Origin: Lachnoclostridium sp. UBA7215
GTDB lineage: Bacteria > Bacillota > Clostridia > Lachnospirales > Lachnospiraceae
Assembly: GCA_002490465.1 (NCBI GenBank)
Contig: DKUB01000054.1
Coordinates: 1 to 35,922 of the forward strand
DNA: 35,922 nt
Direction of reading: 5' to 3'
Shown: positions 23,347-32,294 of the stretch, in pieces
Numbering within the stretch: position 1 is the stretch's first letter
Layout of the letters: each line of letters opens with the position of its first letter
Notes under the pieces: model-generated
Database searches by the model: none
What the model was told of the DNA's origin: nothing
Seen by the model: the letters and a program-made list of their open reading frames with translations, nothing else
Translations under genes and position numbers: made by a program

Positions 23347-24102
23347 TCAAATCAATGATAAAATCTCCGGCTCCCCATCCGTAATTAATACTGTATTTTC
23401 ATAATGCGCTGATTTTTTCCCGTCCCGTGTCACTACGGTCCAGTCATCCTCAAGAATCCATACATCGTATGCCCCCGCATTAATCATCGGCTCAATCGCC
23501 AGTGTCATTCCCGGACAAAGACGAATACCGCGTCCGATTTTGGGCTTATAATTCGGTATCTGCGGTTCCTCATGCATTTCCTTTCCAATTCCATGCCCGA
23601 CCAGATCGCGGACAACGGAAAAACCATTGGACTCTGCGTATTTCTGAATTGCTGATGAAATATCATACAAATGGTTTCCTGCTTTCGCAAACCGAATTCC
23701 CTGATAAAAACATTCCTTTGTCACATCCATCAATTTCTGCGACTCTGCATCAACCTGACCAACACCGTATGTTCTTGCGGCATCCGATTGATATTCCTTA
23801 TAAATGACGCCAGCGTCCAGACTGACAATATCACCTTCAAAAAGACGGTGCTTTTTATTGGGAATACCATGTACTACTTCATCATTTACTGATACGCAAA
23901 TAGACGCCGGATATCCCTCATATCCTTTAAAAGACGGAATGCAGCCGGCATTCCGGATTAACTCCTCTCCCCTGCGGTCAATTTCCAATGTTGTGATGCC
24001 GGGTTCTATCATCTCTGCCAGCCGGTCATGTACCTCTGCAAGTATTTTCCCGGCATCACGCATAATCTGGATTTCCCGCTCTGACTTTATTGTTACTGCC
24101 AT
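23347..24102 (-). CDS. map: Methionine aminopeptidase, type I
   Basis: This 251-residue enzyme removes the initiator methionine from new proteins. The metal ligands are visible: two aspartates in SLDAGVIYKEYQSDAARTYG, H in GHGIGKEMHEEP, E in MTLAIEPMIN and E in HYENTVLIT. It is a short type I form without the N-terminal zinc/SH3 extension. A GGAGG site lies 8 nt upstream of the ATG. It follows adk, as in most Firmicutes spc operons. Confidence 0.97.
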   Translation of the reverse strand: MAVTIKSEREIQIMRDAGKILAEVHDRLAEMIEPGITTLEIDRRGEELIRNAGCIPSFKGYEGYPASICVSVNDEVVHGIPNKKHRLFEGDIVSLDAGVIYKEYQSDAARTYGVGQVDAESQKLMDVTKECFYQGIRFAKAGNHLYDISSAIQKYAESNGFSVVRDLVGHGIGKEMHEEPQIPNYKPKIGRGIRLCPGMTLAIEPMINAGAYDVWILEDDWTVVTRDGKKSAHYENTVLITDGEPEILSLI

Positions 24103-24120
24103 AAAACAGGCCTCCGTTTT

Positions 24121-24762
24121 TTACTCAAGAATTTTTACAATTGCTGCAAATACATCATCCAGGGCAACTGTACCGTCAACCTCTTTTAAAATTCCCTCTT
24201 TTGTATAATAGTTGATGAGCGGCTGAGTCTGCTCATGATATACAGAAAGTCTCTGCTGAACCGTCTCCGGTTTATCATCATCGCGAAGAATCAATTCCCC
24301 GCCGCAGGCATCACAGACGCCTTCCACTTTTGTCGGGTTGTATACAATATGATATGTTCCGCCGCAGCCCACACATGCACGTCTGCCAGACATTCTTTTT
24401 ACAATATTTTCATCCGGTACATCTACGTTAATAGCGTAATCCAGTTTTTCGCCAATTTTTGCCAGAGCTTCTGTCAAAGCCTCTGCCTGTGGAATGGTAC
24501 GTGGAAAACCATCCAGGATATACCCCTTTTTCGCATCATCCTGTGAGAGACGGTCTACTACTAAATCCACAACCAGCTCATCCGGAACAAGAAGCCCCTT
24601 GTCCATGTACTCTTTCGCTTTTTGGCCAAGCTCTGTATTTTCCTTAATATTGGCACGGAGAATATCCCCGGTTGAAATATGAGGAATACCGTATTTCTCA
24701 GAAATCATTTTTGCCTGTGTACCCTTGCCGGCCCCCGGCGCACCTAACATAACAATTTTCAT
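24121..24762 (-). CDS. adk: Adenylate kinase
   Basis: This 213-residue enzyme interconverts ATP + AMP and two ADP. It has the P-loop GAPGAGKGTQA, DGFPRTIPQAEAL, and a LID with four cysteines (CVGCGGTYH and CDACGG) that bind zinc, as in Gram-positive adenylate kinases. The 80-bp gap after secY has a TTGGTG/18 nt/TATAAG match that could be a weak promoter, and a 4-bp hairpin followed by T7; neither is convincing. Confidence 0.98.
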   Translation of the reverse strand: MKIVMLGAPGAGKGTQAKMISEKYGIPHISTGDILRANIKENTELGQKAKEYMDKGLLVPDELVVDLVVDRLSQDDAKKGYILDGFPRTIPQAEALTEALAKIGEKLDYAINVDVPDENIVKRMSGRRACVGCGGTYHIVYNPTKVEGVCDACGGELILRDDDKPETVQQRLSVYHEQTQPLINYYTKEGILKEVDGTVALDDVFAAIVKILE

Positions 24763-24842
24763 AATTCACAAAACCTTTCTTATAAATGCAGTAAGGACCT
24801 CCCACCAAAAAAACCTGGCAGGGGGCCATTACCTATTCTATC

Positions 24843-26177
24843 TTAGTTTCCCAAAAAGCCCTTGTAATGACGGACTAATACTAACGATTCAATCTGCTTA
24901 ATCGTCTCAATTACAACACCGACAACGATAATCAGGGAAGTACCGCTGAACGATACATTCGCGCCGAATACACCGGAGAAAATAATTGGAACAACGCAGA
25001 CAATTACCATACCAATGGCACCAATCAGTATAATACTGTTCAGTACGGAAGTCAGATAATCGGTCGTTGGTTTGCCGGGACGAATACCCGGAATAAATCC
25101 GCCCTGTTTCTTCATATTATTAGCAATCTCAAGGGGATTGAACGTTACAGATGTGTAGAAGTAGGCAAAGAAAATTACCAGCGCAATATATACTAATAAT
25201 CCCAATGTATACTTAAACTCACCCCAGCTGCCAACCTTGCACCAGTCGCTCTGGTTACATACCGTAAGCAGCTTCTGGAATACAGAAGCATTCGGTCCTG
25301 TAGCTGGCTGAATACCGGCGAAACTGGCAATGATAACCGGCAGAGACATCATAGAGCTTGCAAAAATAACCGGAATTACACCCGCTGTATTTACTTTTAG
25401 CGGAATATGCGTGGACTGTCCGCCAGCCACTCTTTTGCCCTGTATTTTTTTTGCATACTGTACCGGAATCCTGCGCTCGCCATCCTGAAGCCATACAATG
25501 AAAGCAAACATTGCGACAATGATTGCCACAATAATAACGGCGGCAAGAATTGCATTTGTAATATTGCCCGCACCGGAGATATAGGTGTTATAAAGACCGA
25601 TCAAGTCACTCGGGATACGTGCAACGATATTAATTAACAGGATAATGGAAATACCATTTCCCACGCCCTTGACCGTTATCTGTTCACCAAGCCACATCAT
25701 AAAGGCTGCTCCTGCTGTCAGTGCAGCAACGGCAACAATCATAGACACATAACCGGAATCCTTAAAGAAGTTCTGGTTACGGAAACCAATTACCATAGCA
25801 ACACTTTCAATGATTGCCAATACAATAGAAAGATACCGTGTATACTCATTAATCTTTTTGCGGCCGTCCTCGCCATCCTTCTGCATCTCTTCCAGACGTG
25901 GAATGGCAATTGTCAAAAGCTGCAAAATAATTGATGCGGTAATATAGGGTGTAATGTTCAGTGCGAAAATTGTCATCCTTGAGAATGAACCACCTGTCAT
26001 AACGTCCAAAAATCCAAGTGACTGGTTACTATTAAAAAATTGCTGCATCACATTGCTGTTGACGCCAGGAACCGGAATATTACATCCGATTCTGACAATA
26101 ACAAGTGCAAACAGGACATAAAGCAGTTTCATACGGATTTCTTTTGTTTTTAACGCATTCTGAATGGTTGTTAACAT
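24843..26177 (-). CDS. secY: Protein translocase subunit SecY
   Basis: This 444-residue integral membrane protein has ten hydrophobic segments and forms the channel of the Sec translocon. Signature stretches include VRIGCNIPVPGVN, NITPYITASIILQLL, GIRPGKPTTDYL and the C-terminal VRHYKGFLGN. The plug and cytosolic loops look intact. Its ATG overlaps the rplO stop by one base (TAATG), so the two are translationally coupled. Confidence 0.98.
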   Translation of the reverse strand: MLTTIQNALKTKEIRMKLLYVLFALVIVRIGCNIPVPGVNSNVMQQFFNSNQSLGFLDVMTGGSFSRMTIFALNITPYITASIILQLLTIAIPRLEEMQKDGEDGRKKINEYTRYLSIVLAIIESVAMVIGFRNQNFFKDSGYVSMIVAVAALTAGAAFMMWLGEQITVKGVGNGISIILLINIVARIPSDLIGLYNTYISGAGNITNAILAAVIIVAIIVAMFAFIVWLQDGERRIPVQYAKKIQGKRVAGGQSTHIPLKVNTAGVIPVIFASSMMSLPVIIASFAGIQPATGPNASVFQKLLTVCNQSDWCKVGSWGEFKYTLGLLVYIALVIFFAYFYTSVTFNPLEIANNMKKQGGFIPGIRPGKPTTDYLTSVLNSIILIGAIGMVIVCVVPIIFSGVFGANVSFSGTSLIIVVGVVIETIKQIESLVLVRHYKGFLGN

Positions 26178-26626
26178 TAAATCACCTCTGCTTTTCCACC
26201 AGCAGCCTGAATTTTCTCAGCGGCACTCTTGCTGAACGCATGTACTTTGACATCAAGCTTTTTGGTTATTTCTCCATTTCCAAGAATCTTTACACCATCT
26301 TTTGGATTTTTAACGATTCCCTTTTCTATCAGGGTTTCCACTGTAACCTCTGCACCATCTTCAAATACATCCAGACGATCCAGGCCAATTCCTACAATGT
26401 CCTTCCTGTTGATATTTGTAAATCCTCTTTTTGGGATTCTTCTGTATAATGGCATCTGACCGCCTTCAAAACCTGGTCTCGGTGAACCGGAACGGGCTTT
26501 CTGTCCCTTGTGTCCCTTGCCGGCCGTTTTACCATTTCCTGAACCATGGCCGCGGCCCCTGCGGAATGCATTGCTGTGCTTTGAGCCTTTAGCCGGTTTC
26601 AATTCTGATAAATTCATCCTCTGCAC
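26177..26626 (-). CDS. rplO: 50S ribosomal protein L15
   Basis: This 149-residue protein has the glycine/arginine-rich N-terminus (RRGRGHGSGNGKTAGKGHKG) and the GFEGGQMPLYRRIPKRGF motif of L15. It is a late assembly protein of the 50S subunit. It lies between rpmD and secY, overlapping secY by one base. Confidence 0.98.
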   Translation of the reverse strand: MQRMNLSELKPAKGSKHSNAFRRGRGHGSGNGKTAGKGHKGQKARSGSPRPGFEGGQMPLYRRIPKRGFTNINRKDIVGIGLDRLDVFEDGAEVTVETLIEKGIVKNPKDGVKILGNGEITKKLDVKVHAFSKSAAEKIQAAGGKAEVI

Positions 26627-26633
26627 CTCCTTA

Positions 26634-26816
26634 TTAGATTTCTTCTACCTTGATAAGGTGCCTAATCTGCTGAATCTGGCCGCGTGTAGCAGCGTTATCA
26701 GGCATCTCAACGGTTTTATTGATTTTTCTAAGGCCAAGCGCCTCTACCGTCTTTCTGTGCTTTGGAATTGCACCAATGGTAGACTTGACTAATGTGATTT
26801 TTAATTTACCTGCCAT
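26634..26816 (-). CDS. rpmD: 50S ribosomal protein L30
   Basis: This 60-residue protein matches L30, with KITLVKSTIGAIPKHRKTVE and ALGLRKINKTVEMPD. It is normal length for bacterial L30. It sits between rpsE and rplO with short gaps of 13 and 7 nt. Confidence 0.97.
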   Translation of the reverse strand: MAGKLKITLVKSTIGAIPKHRKTVEALGLRKINKTVEMPDNAATRGQIQQIRHLIKVEEI

Positions 26817-26829
26817 GTTTTTGCACCTC

Positions 26830-27339
26830 CTAGCCCAAAACTTCTTCTACTGAAATTCCACGAAGCTTTGCTACCTGCTCCGGAGTCTTCAGACATTTAA
26901 GGCCTTCTATTGTCGCAAGGACAACATTCTGCTTATTTCTGGAACCCAGAGATTTTGTACGGATATTTTTAAATCCGGCCAGCTCCAAAACCGCACGGGC
27001 AGGACCACCGGCGATAATTCCAGTACCCTCTGGAGACTTCTTCATCAAAACGGAAGCACTTCCAAACTCTCCGGTATAATCATGAGGAATACTCTTATTC
27101 TCATCCAATGGCACTTCGATGAGTTTCTTCATAGCGTCCTCTTTTCCCTTGCGGATCGCCTCCGGAATTTCCATTGCCTTGCCTAAACCTGCACCAACAT
27201 GCCCATTACCATCCCCTACTACAACAAGTGCAGTAAAACGGAAGTTACGTCCACCTTTAACAACCTTGGTAACACGCTTAATTGATACAACTTTATCTTC
27301 TAACTCATACTGACTGGCATCAATAATTTCACGTTTCAT
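26830..27339 (-). CDS. rpsE: 30S ribosomal protein S5
   Basis: This 169-residue protein has the S5 double-stranded-RNA-binding N-terminal half (RVTKVVKGGRNFRFTALVVV, GNGHVGAGLGKA) and the C-terminal S5 fold (GTGIIAGGPARAVLELAG). It takes part in decoding accuracy; the loop around VVKGGR is where spectinomycin-resistance changes arise in other bacteria, and it looks wild type here. Confidence 0.98.
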   Translation of the reverse strand: MKREIIDASQYELEDKVVSIKRVTKVVKGGRNFRFTALVVVGDGNGHVGAGLGKAMEIPEAIRKGKEDAMKKLIEVPLDENKSIPHDYTGEFGSASVLMKKSPEGTGIIAGGPARAVLELAGFKNIRTKSLGSRNKQNVVLATIEGLKCLKTPEQVAKLRGISVEEVLG

Positions 27340-27354
27340 GTGTTTTCCTCCTTA

Positions 27355-27723
27355 TTAGAATTCCAGACCAGCTTCTCTTGCTGCGTCTGCCAAAGCCTTT
27401 ACTTTACCCTGATAAATATAACCGCCACGGTCAAATACAACATTCTTGATGCCATTATCCAACGCTTTTTTAGCAATTACAGTACCAAGTTTTGATGCTG
27501 CTTCAACATTGTTTGTCTTCTCAAGACCGTCCTTAACATCTGCCTGAAGAGTAGATGCAGAAACGATTGTATTACCAGCGACATCATCAATAATCTGGAC
27601 ATACATATGATTATTACTGCGGAATACAGCCAAACGTGGTTTCTCAGGAGTACCAGACAAACGGCTACGAATTCTTCTATGTTTATTCTTTCGAACTTCA
27701 TTTCTGACTTTTTTATTAACCAT
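27355..27723 (-). CDS. rplR: 50S ribosomal protein L18
   Basis: This 122-residue protein binds 5S rRNA. It shows the basic N-terminus (RKNKHRRIRSRLSGTPEKPR), LAVFRSNNHMYVQIIDD and the C-terminal FDRGGYIYQGKVKALADAAR. Length and neighbours (rplF, rpsE) are standard for the spc operon. Confidence 0.98.
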   Translation of the reverse strand: MVNKKVRNEVRKNKHRRIRSRLSGTPEKPRLAVFRSNNHMYVQIIDDVAGNTIVSASTLQADVKDGLEKTNNVEAASKLGTVIAKKALDNGIKNVVFDRGGYIYQGKVKALADAAREAGLEF

Positions 27724-27740
27724 TTTATTTTACTCCTTTC

Positions 27741-28283
27741 TTATTTCTTACCAGTCTTACCAACTTTACGCCGGATTACTTCATCCACATATTTGATACC
27801 TTTGCCCTTATATGGCTCTGGTGCTCTCTTCTCACGGATTTCAGCGGCGTACTGGCCAACTTTTTCTTTATCTATACCTTTTACAATAATGAGATTCTGT
27901 CCATCTACTGTAACTTCAATTCCTTCCGGATCCTCCATCTCAATCGGATGGGAAAACCCAAGGGAAAGCACAAGCTTCTTGCCCTGTTTTGCAGCACGGT
28001 AACCTACACCGTTGACTTCCAGTCTCTTCTCATACCCTTCCGTAACACCGACTACCATGTTGTAAATCAATGTCCTTGTCAGACCGTGAAGGGATTTCAT
28101 CTTCTTTAAATCGTTAGGGCGGGATACCAGTATCTCCTCCCCTTCTTTTGTAATAGCCATCTCCGCCGGAAGGACTCTTTCAAGTGTTCCTTTGGGGCCT
28201 TTTACCGTCACCCGATTATTTTCTGCAATATCCACTGTAACACCAGATGGAACCGCGATAGGCATTCTTCCAATTCGTGACAT
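27741..28283 (-). CDS. rplF: 50S ribosomal protein L6
   Basis: This 180-residue protein has two L6 repeats. The second holds the conserved rRNA-binding tail (REKRAPEPYKGKGIKYVDE). It sits near the factor-binding site of the 50S subunit. The 84-bp gap before it, after rpsH, contains a short CCGGA/TCCGG hairpin but no convincing promoter. Confidence 0.98.
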   Translation of the reverse strand: MSRIGRMPIAVPSGVTVDIAENNRVTVKGPKGTLERVLPAEMAITKEGEEILVSRPNDLKKMKSLHGLTRTLIYNMVVGVTEGYEKRLEVNGVGYRAAKQGKKLVLSLGFSHPIEMEDPEGIEVTVDGQNLIIVKGIDKEKVGQYAAEIREKRAPEPYKGKGIKYVDEVIRRKVGKTGKK

Positions 28284-28367
28284 GCCGTTACCTCCTGATT
28301 TTAAAAATAAAATTTTATAAAGTACAAATTTATAGAAGCTGTCCCGGACTGTTCCGGCACTTTATTT

Positions 28368-28769
28368 TTACCAAATGAAAGCAAGAACTTCTCCACCTAC
28401 GTTCAGTTTTCTTGCTTCTTTATCTGTCAAAACACCTTTATTTGTTGAAATAATTGCTATTCCAAGGCCGCCAAGTACCTTTGGAAGCTCCTCTGCACCA
28501 GCATAGATACGCAGACCCGGTTTTGAAATTTTCTTCAGGCCTGAGATAATTTTTTCGTTCTTGTCCCTGCCGTATTTCAAAGTGATATGGATAGACTTAA
28601 ATCCATCTACTTCTACTACTTCAAAATTTTTGATATATCCTTCCTTTAAAAGAATCTCAGCAATCGATATTTTCATTTTGGAAGCAGGCACATCAACTGT
28701 ATCATGTTTTGCAGTATTTGCATTACGGATTCTTGTAAGCATATCTGCAATAGGATCGCTCATTGTCAT
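28368..28769 (-). CDS. rpsH: 30S ribosomal protein S8
   Basis: This 133-residue protein starts MTMSDPIADMLTRIRNAN and ends in the conserved LNVGGEVLAFIW. An in-frame ATG 36 codons upstream would run into rpsN; AAGGAGGAAAA lies 7-8 nt before the ATG at 28769, which fixes the start. S8 binds 16S rRNA helix 21 and, in E. coli, represses the spc operon at the rplE start; no such site was identified here. Confidence 0.97.
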   Translation of the reverse strand: MTMSDPIADMLTRIRNANTAKHDTVDVPASKMKISIAEILLKEGYIKNFEVVEVDGFKSIHITLKYGRDKNEKIISGLKKISKPGLRIYAGAEELPKVLGGLGIAIISTNKGVLTDKEARKLNVGGEVLAFIW

Positions 28770-28800
28770 TTCGTTTTCCTCCTTATAGATTGTCGAACAT

Positions 28801-28986
28801 TTACCAGCTCGCTTTGCGAACACCTGGAATCTGACCTTTATATGCCAGTTCGCGGAAACAGATTCTGCAAATTCCATATTTTCTCAGATATCCATGTGGG
28901 CGACCACAAATTTTGCAGCGGCTGTACTCTCTGGTAGAGAATTTTGCTTTGCGCTGCTGCTTAACCTTCATAGACGTTTTAGCCAT
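28801..28986 (-). CDS. rpsN: 30S ribosomal protein S14, zinc-binding type
   Basis: This 61-residue short S14 has CKIC and CRIC motifs in CKICGRPHGYLRKYGICRIC, which bind zinc (C-plus, type Z). The short form is typical of Gram-positive bacteria. It lies between rplE and rpsH. Confidence 0.97.
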   Translation of the reverse strand: MAKTSMKVKQQRKAKFSTREYSRCKICGRPHGYLRKYGICRICFRELAYKGQIPGVRKASW

Positions 28987-29002
28987 GAAATTTCCCTCCT
29001 AA

Positions 29003-29542
29003 CTATTTCTTAAACGGCATACCAAACTGTGCCAAGAGTTCACGTGCTTCTTCATCTGTTTTGGCAGTTGTGACAAAGATAATATCCATGCCTCTTACCT
29101 TATCCACTTTATCATACTCAATTTCCGGGAAAATCAACTGCTCTTTGATACCGAGCGCATAGTTGCCGCGTCCGTCAAATGCATTTGGATTAATACCGCG
29201 GAAGTCACGCACACGTGGAAGCGCCAGGTTGATCAGGCGGTCCGCGAAATCATACATTTTCTCACCGCGGAGTGTAACCTTACACCCGATTGGCTGTCCC
29301 TCACGAAGTTTGAAGTTCGCTACGGATTTCTTTGCCCTTGTAATAACCGCTTTCTGTCCTGCAATTATCTCAAGGTCACTGATTGCGGAATCCAATACCT
29401 TGGAATTATCCTTTGCCTCTCCAACGCCCATGTTAATAACAATTTTCTCGAGCTTTGGTACCTGCATTACATTTTTATATCCGAACTTCTTCATCATTTT
29501 ATCAACAATCTCGTTCAAATATGTCTCTTTTAATCTGGCCAT
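29003..29542 (-). CDS. rplE: 50S ribosomal protein L5
   Basis: This 179-residue protein binds 5S rRNA and contacts the P-site tRNA. The sequence shows KIVINMGVGEAKDNSKVLD, the GCKVTLRG stretch, and FPEIEYDKVDKVRGMDI near the end. Length and context are standard. Confidence 0.98.
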   Translation of the reverse strand: MARLKETYLNEIVDKMMKKFGYKNVMQVPKLEKIVINMGVGEAKDNSKVLDSAISDLEIIAGQKAVITRAKKSVANFKLREGQPIGCKVTLRGEKMYDFADRLINLALPRVRDFRGINPNAFDGRGNYALGIKEQLIFPEIEYDKVDKVRGMDIIFVTTAKTDEEARELLAQFGMPFKK

Positions 29543-29567
29543 TCTAAAACAGTGCCTCCTCTCTCAA

Positions 29568-29876
29568 TTAATCAATAACAGTGCCTGTTTTTTTGGCATA
29601 ACGTACTTTGTCTTTTCCGTCCTCAACCCGAAAACCAATTCTTGTTACGGTTCCATTCACAACGTACATTACATTAGACACGTCGAAGAAAGCCTCTTCT
29701 TCAATAATTCCACCCTTTGCGTTGGCCTGGTTTGGTTTGATGTGTTTTTTCACTTTGTTGACACCCTCAACCTTTACCTTGCCGTCCCTGATTTCCAGGA
29801 CCTTTCCTTCTTTACCTTTATCTACACCGGCAATAACGCGAACGGTATCACCTTTTTTAATTTTTGACATTGCCAC
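29568..29876 (-). CDS. rplX: 50S ribosomal protein L24
   Basis: This 102-residue protein contains a KOW motif (KKGDTVRVIAGVDKGKEGKV) and the KHIKPNQANAKGGI stretch typical of L24. The start is probably GTG at 29876, since AGGAGG lies 9 nt before it. An ATG two codons later (29870) is the alternative, but it would be 15 nt from the ribosome site. Confidence 0.96.
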   Translation of the reverse strand: MAMSKIKKGDTVRVIAGVDKGKEGKVLEIRDGKVKVEGVNKVKKHIKPNQANAKGGIIEEEAFFDVSNVMYVVNGTVTRIGFRVEDGKDKVRYAKKTGTVID

Positions 29877-29890
29877 TTAGGGACACCTCC

Positions 29891-30259
29891 TTATAATACT
29901 TCTGGCGCTAAGGAAACAATCTTCATAAACTGTTTGTCCCTTAACTCTCTGGCTACCGGTCCGAAAATACGTGTTCCTCGTGGAGTTTTATCCTCCTTGA
30001 TGATTACAGCTGCATTTTCATCAAAACGAATATAAGAACCATCCGGACGACGGATTTCTTTTACTGTCCTGACAACAACAGCCTTAACAATGTCACCCTT
30101 TTTTACAACTCCGCCTGGTGTTGCATCTTTGACCGTAGCAACAATAATATCGCCAACTGCCGCATATCTTCTAACAGAACCGCCAAGTACACGGATGCAC
30201 AGTAATTCTTTTGCCCCGGTATTGTCAGCGACTCTTAACCTTGTCTCCTGCTGTACCAT
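29891..30259 (-). CDS. rplN: 50S ribosomal protein L14
   Basis: This 122-residue protein is highly conserved, with MVQQETRLRVADNTGAKELL, the GDIVKAVVVRTVKE core and GTRIFGPVARELRDKQFMKI near the end. It lies at the subunit interface of the 50S particle. It is the first gene of the spc-type block after rpsQ, 26 nt downstream. Confidence 0.98.
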   Translation of the reverse strand: MVQQETRLRVADNTGAKELLCIRVLGGSVRRYAAVGDIIVATVKDATPGGVVKKGDIVKAVVVRTVKEIRRPDGSYIRFDENAAVIIKEDKTPRGTRIFGPVARELRDKQFMKIVSLAPEVL

Positions 30260-30285
30260 TACAAATACTCCTTTCTGGCCTCCGA

Positions 30286-30540
30286 TTATCTGGCTTTCTC
30301 AATAATCTCGACAAGTCTCCATCTCTTTTCCTTGGACAATGGTCTTGTCTCCATGACTTTAACTCTATCACCAATATTGCACTCATTGTTTTCATCATGA
30401 GCTTTTAATTTATAAGTTCTCTTTACGATTTTGCCATAAAGTGGATGTTTTACGTTATCAACTACTGCAACTACAATAGTTTTATCCATTTTGTTGCTGA
30501 CAACCTTACCCGTACGGGTCTTTCTCAGATTTCTTTCCAC
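30286..30540 (-). CDS. rpsQ: 30S ribosomal protein S17
   Basis: This 84-residue OB-fold protein shows RKTRTGKVVSNKMDKTIVVA and the C-terminal ETRPLSKEKRWRLVEI. It binds 16S rRNA in early assembly. It follows rpmC by 23 nt. Confidence 0.98.
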   Translation of the reverse strand: MERNLRKTRTGKVVSNKMDKTIVVAVVDNVKHPLYGKIVKRTYKLKAHDENNECNIGDRVKVMETRPLSKEKRWRLVEIIEKAR

Positions 30541-30563
30541 AACAAGATTCTCCTTTCCAAAGC

Positions 30564-30782
30564 TTAATTAGCTGCTCTCTGTTCCTGGGACATTACTGTC
30601 TGGATACGAGCAATATTTCTTCTTACTTCTTTGATTCTGCTTGTATTGTCAAGTTGGTTTGTTGCGTTTTGGAATCTCAGGTTGAAAAGTTCCTTTTTAG
30701 CGGCAACCAGTTCATCATTCAGCTCTGCCAAAGACATGCCTGACAGACTATCCATAAAGTCCTTACTCTTCACTGCCCGCAC
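30564..30782 (-). CDS. rpmC: 50S ribosomal protein L29
   Basis: This 72-residue helical protein contains LVAAKKELFNLRFQNATNQL, the L29 signature region, near the peptide exit tunnel. The start overlaps the end of rplP by 20 nt, a common coupling in this operon. An N-terminal MRAVKSKDFMDSLSG extension is slightly longer than usual; an internal ATG at residue 10 is a less likely start. Confidence 0.95.
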   Translation of the reverse strand: MRAVKSKDFMDSLSGMSLAELNDELVAAKKELFNLRFQNATNQLDNTSRIKEVRRNIARIQTVMSQEQRAAN

Positions 30783-31200
30783 CTCCTTCTAAATCTGCAC
30801 GAGAAACAATTTTACACTTGAGCGGCAATTTGTGCATAGCAAGCCTCAATGCCTCTCTCGCAGTTTCTTCCGGGACACCGGCAATCTCAAACATAACTCT
30901 GCCCGGTTTTACAACTGCTACCCAGAATTCAAGCGCACCTTTACCTTTACCCATTCGGGTTTCAGCCGGGGTCTTTGTGACCGGCTTATCCGGAAAAATC
31001 TTAATCCAAACTTTACCGCCACGCTTTGTATGACGGGTCATGGCAATACGGGCTGCCTCAATCTGGTTTGATTTAACCCAGCACGGCTCCATTGCCACAA
31101 GGCCGTATTCACCGTAAGTAATTTTATTTCCACGCATCGCTTTTCCTTTCATGGAACCGCGAAACTGTTTACGACGTTTTACTCTCTTTGGCATTAACAT
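30763..31200 (-). CDS. rplP: 50S ribosomal protein L16
   Basis: This 145-residue protein has PKRVKRRKQFRGSMKGKAMR at its N-terminus and the KTPAETRMGKGKGALEFWVA stretch of L16, close to the A site. ATG codons at residues 1 and 3 are both usable; the first overlaps the rpsC stop by one base (TAATG). Confidence 0.98.
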   Translation of the reverse strand: MLMPKRVKRRKQFRGSMKGKAMRGNKITYGEYGLVAMEPCWVKSNQIEAARIAMTRHTKRGGKVWIKIFPDKPVTKTPAETRMGKGKGALEFWVAVVKPGRVMFEIAGVPEETAREALRLAMHKLPLKCKIVSRADLEGGAGSEE

Positions 31201-31862
31201 TATTTATCACTCCCTTCCTTCTTTTTATCTTTGGTTGGAAGTACTTCTCCATGGTAAACCCATGTTTTTACACCGATTTTACCATAAGTTGTATCTGCTT
31301 CTGCAAAACCATAGTCAATATCTGCACGCAGTGTCTGCAACGGAATATTTCCCTCGCTGTAAAACTCGGTACGGGCCATATCTGCACCGCCGAGACGTCC
31401 GGAACAAGCTGCTTTAATTCCCTTTGCGCCTGCCTTCATCGCACGGCCCATGCATGATTTCATCGCACGGCGGAAAGAAATACGGTTCTCAAGCTGTCCG
31501 GCGATGTTCTCTGCTACAAGCTGTGCATCGCTGTCCGGTCTTTTAACTTCCTTGATATCAACCAGAATTTTCTTCTCCGAATATTTGGCAAGCTCACCTT
31601 TGAGCTTTTCAATTTCAGAGCCGCCCTTACCAATTACTACACCAGGTTTTGCAGTATATACGATTACTTTAACACGGTCAGCAGTTCTCTCAATTTCAAT
31701 TTTGGAAACGCCTGCATGATACAGTTTTTTCTTTAAAAATTCACGAATTTTATGATCCTCAATCAGATTGTCAGCAAAACTGCCGGCATCTGCATACCAC
31801 CTGGACTCCCAGTTTTTAATAACGCCGACCCTCAGGCCGTGTGGATTCACTTTTTGTCCCAT
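31200..31862 (-). CDS. rpsC: 30S ribosomal protein S3
   Basis: This 220-residue protein starts MGQKVNPHGLRVGVIKNWES. It has a KH-type RNA-binding motif (VVIGKGGSEIEKLKGEL) and the C-terminal S3 domain (GRLGGADMARTEFYSEG). It lies at the mRNA entry site of the 30S subunit. It overlaps rplP by one base. Confidence 0.98.
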   Translation of the reverse strand: MGQKVNPHGLRVGVIKNWESRWYADAGSFADNLIEDHKIREFLKKKLYHAGVSKIEIERTADRVKVIVYTAKPGVVIGKGGSEIEKLKGELAKYSEKKILVDIKEVKRPDSDAQLVAENIAGQLENRISFRRAMKSCMGRAMKAGAKGIKAACSGRLGGADMARTEFYSEGNIPLQTLRADIDYGFAEADTTYGKIGVKTWVYHGEVLPTKDKKKEGSDK

Positions 31863-31877
31863 CTTAATCTCCTTTCC

Positions 31878-32264
31878 TTATCTCTCATTCAAGATTACGG
31901 TAATATGGCACATCCTCTTTTCAATACGGTAAGCCATACCACGAGCTCTCGGCCTGATTCTCTTCATTGTAGTAGCTTTGCCAGCAAAGCACTCATCAAC
32001 ATAAAGATTTTCCGGGTCCATTCCATTATTATTTTCTGCATTTGCAATTGCAGACCGCAACAACTTATTTATTACGCTGGAAGCGTATCTTGGATTATAT
32101 TCCAAAATAGCAAGTGCCGTCTGCACATCCTTGCCGCGGATTGCATCCAGTACGAAGCCCGCTTTCTGGGCAGACATCCTGGCATATGACAATTTGGCAG
32201 ATGGTCTTGTATCTTTGTTCTGGTTTCTTTCTTTCTTGATCTGGGATCTATGTCCTTTTGCCAT
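31878..32264 (-). CDS. rplV: 50S ribosomal protein L22
   Basis: This 128-residue protein has the L22 fold, with KLSYARMSAQKAGFVLDAIR and the beta-hairpin RIRPRARGMAYRIEKRMCHI that lines the exit tunnel. It carries a short, basic N-terminal extension (AKGHRSQIKKERNQNKD). It lies between rpsS and rpsC. Confidence 0.98.
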   Translation of the reverse strand: MAKGHRSQIKKERNQNKDTRPSAKLSYARMSAQKAGFVLDAIRGKDVQTALAILEYNPRYASSVINKLLRSAIANAENNNGMDPENLYVDECFAGKATTMKRIRPRARGMAYRIEKRMCHITVILNER

Positions 32265-32294
32265 TTCTCAAGAAACCTCCTTTCTTAACTAATT

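Noticed and set aside
24763..24842. Terminator and promoter in the secY-adk gap
   Set aside because: The hairpin has only four base pairs, and the TTGGTG/TATAAG match is weak with an 18-nt spacer; not enough to call either.
28770..28877. 36-codon N-terminal extension of rpsH
   Set aside because: It would overlap rpsN in another frame, and the strong ribosome site lies just before the internal ATG at 28769.
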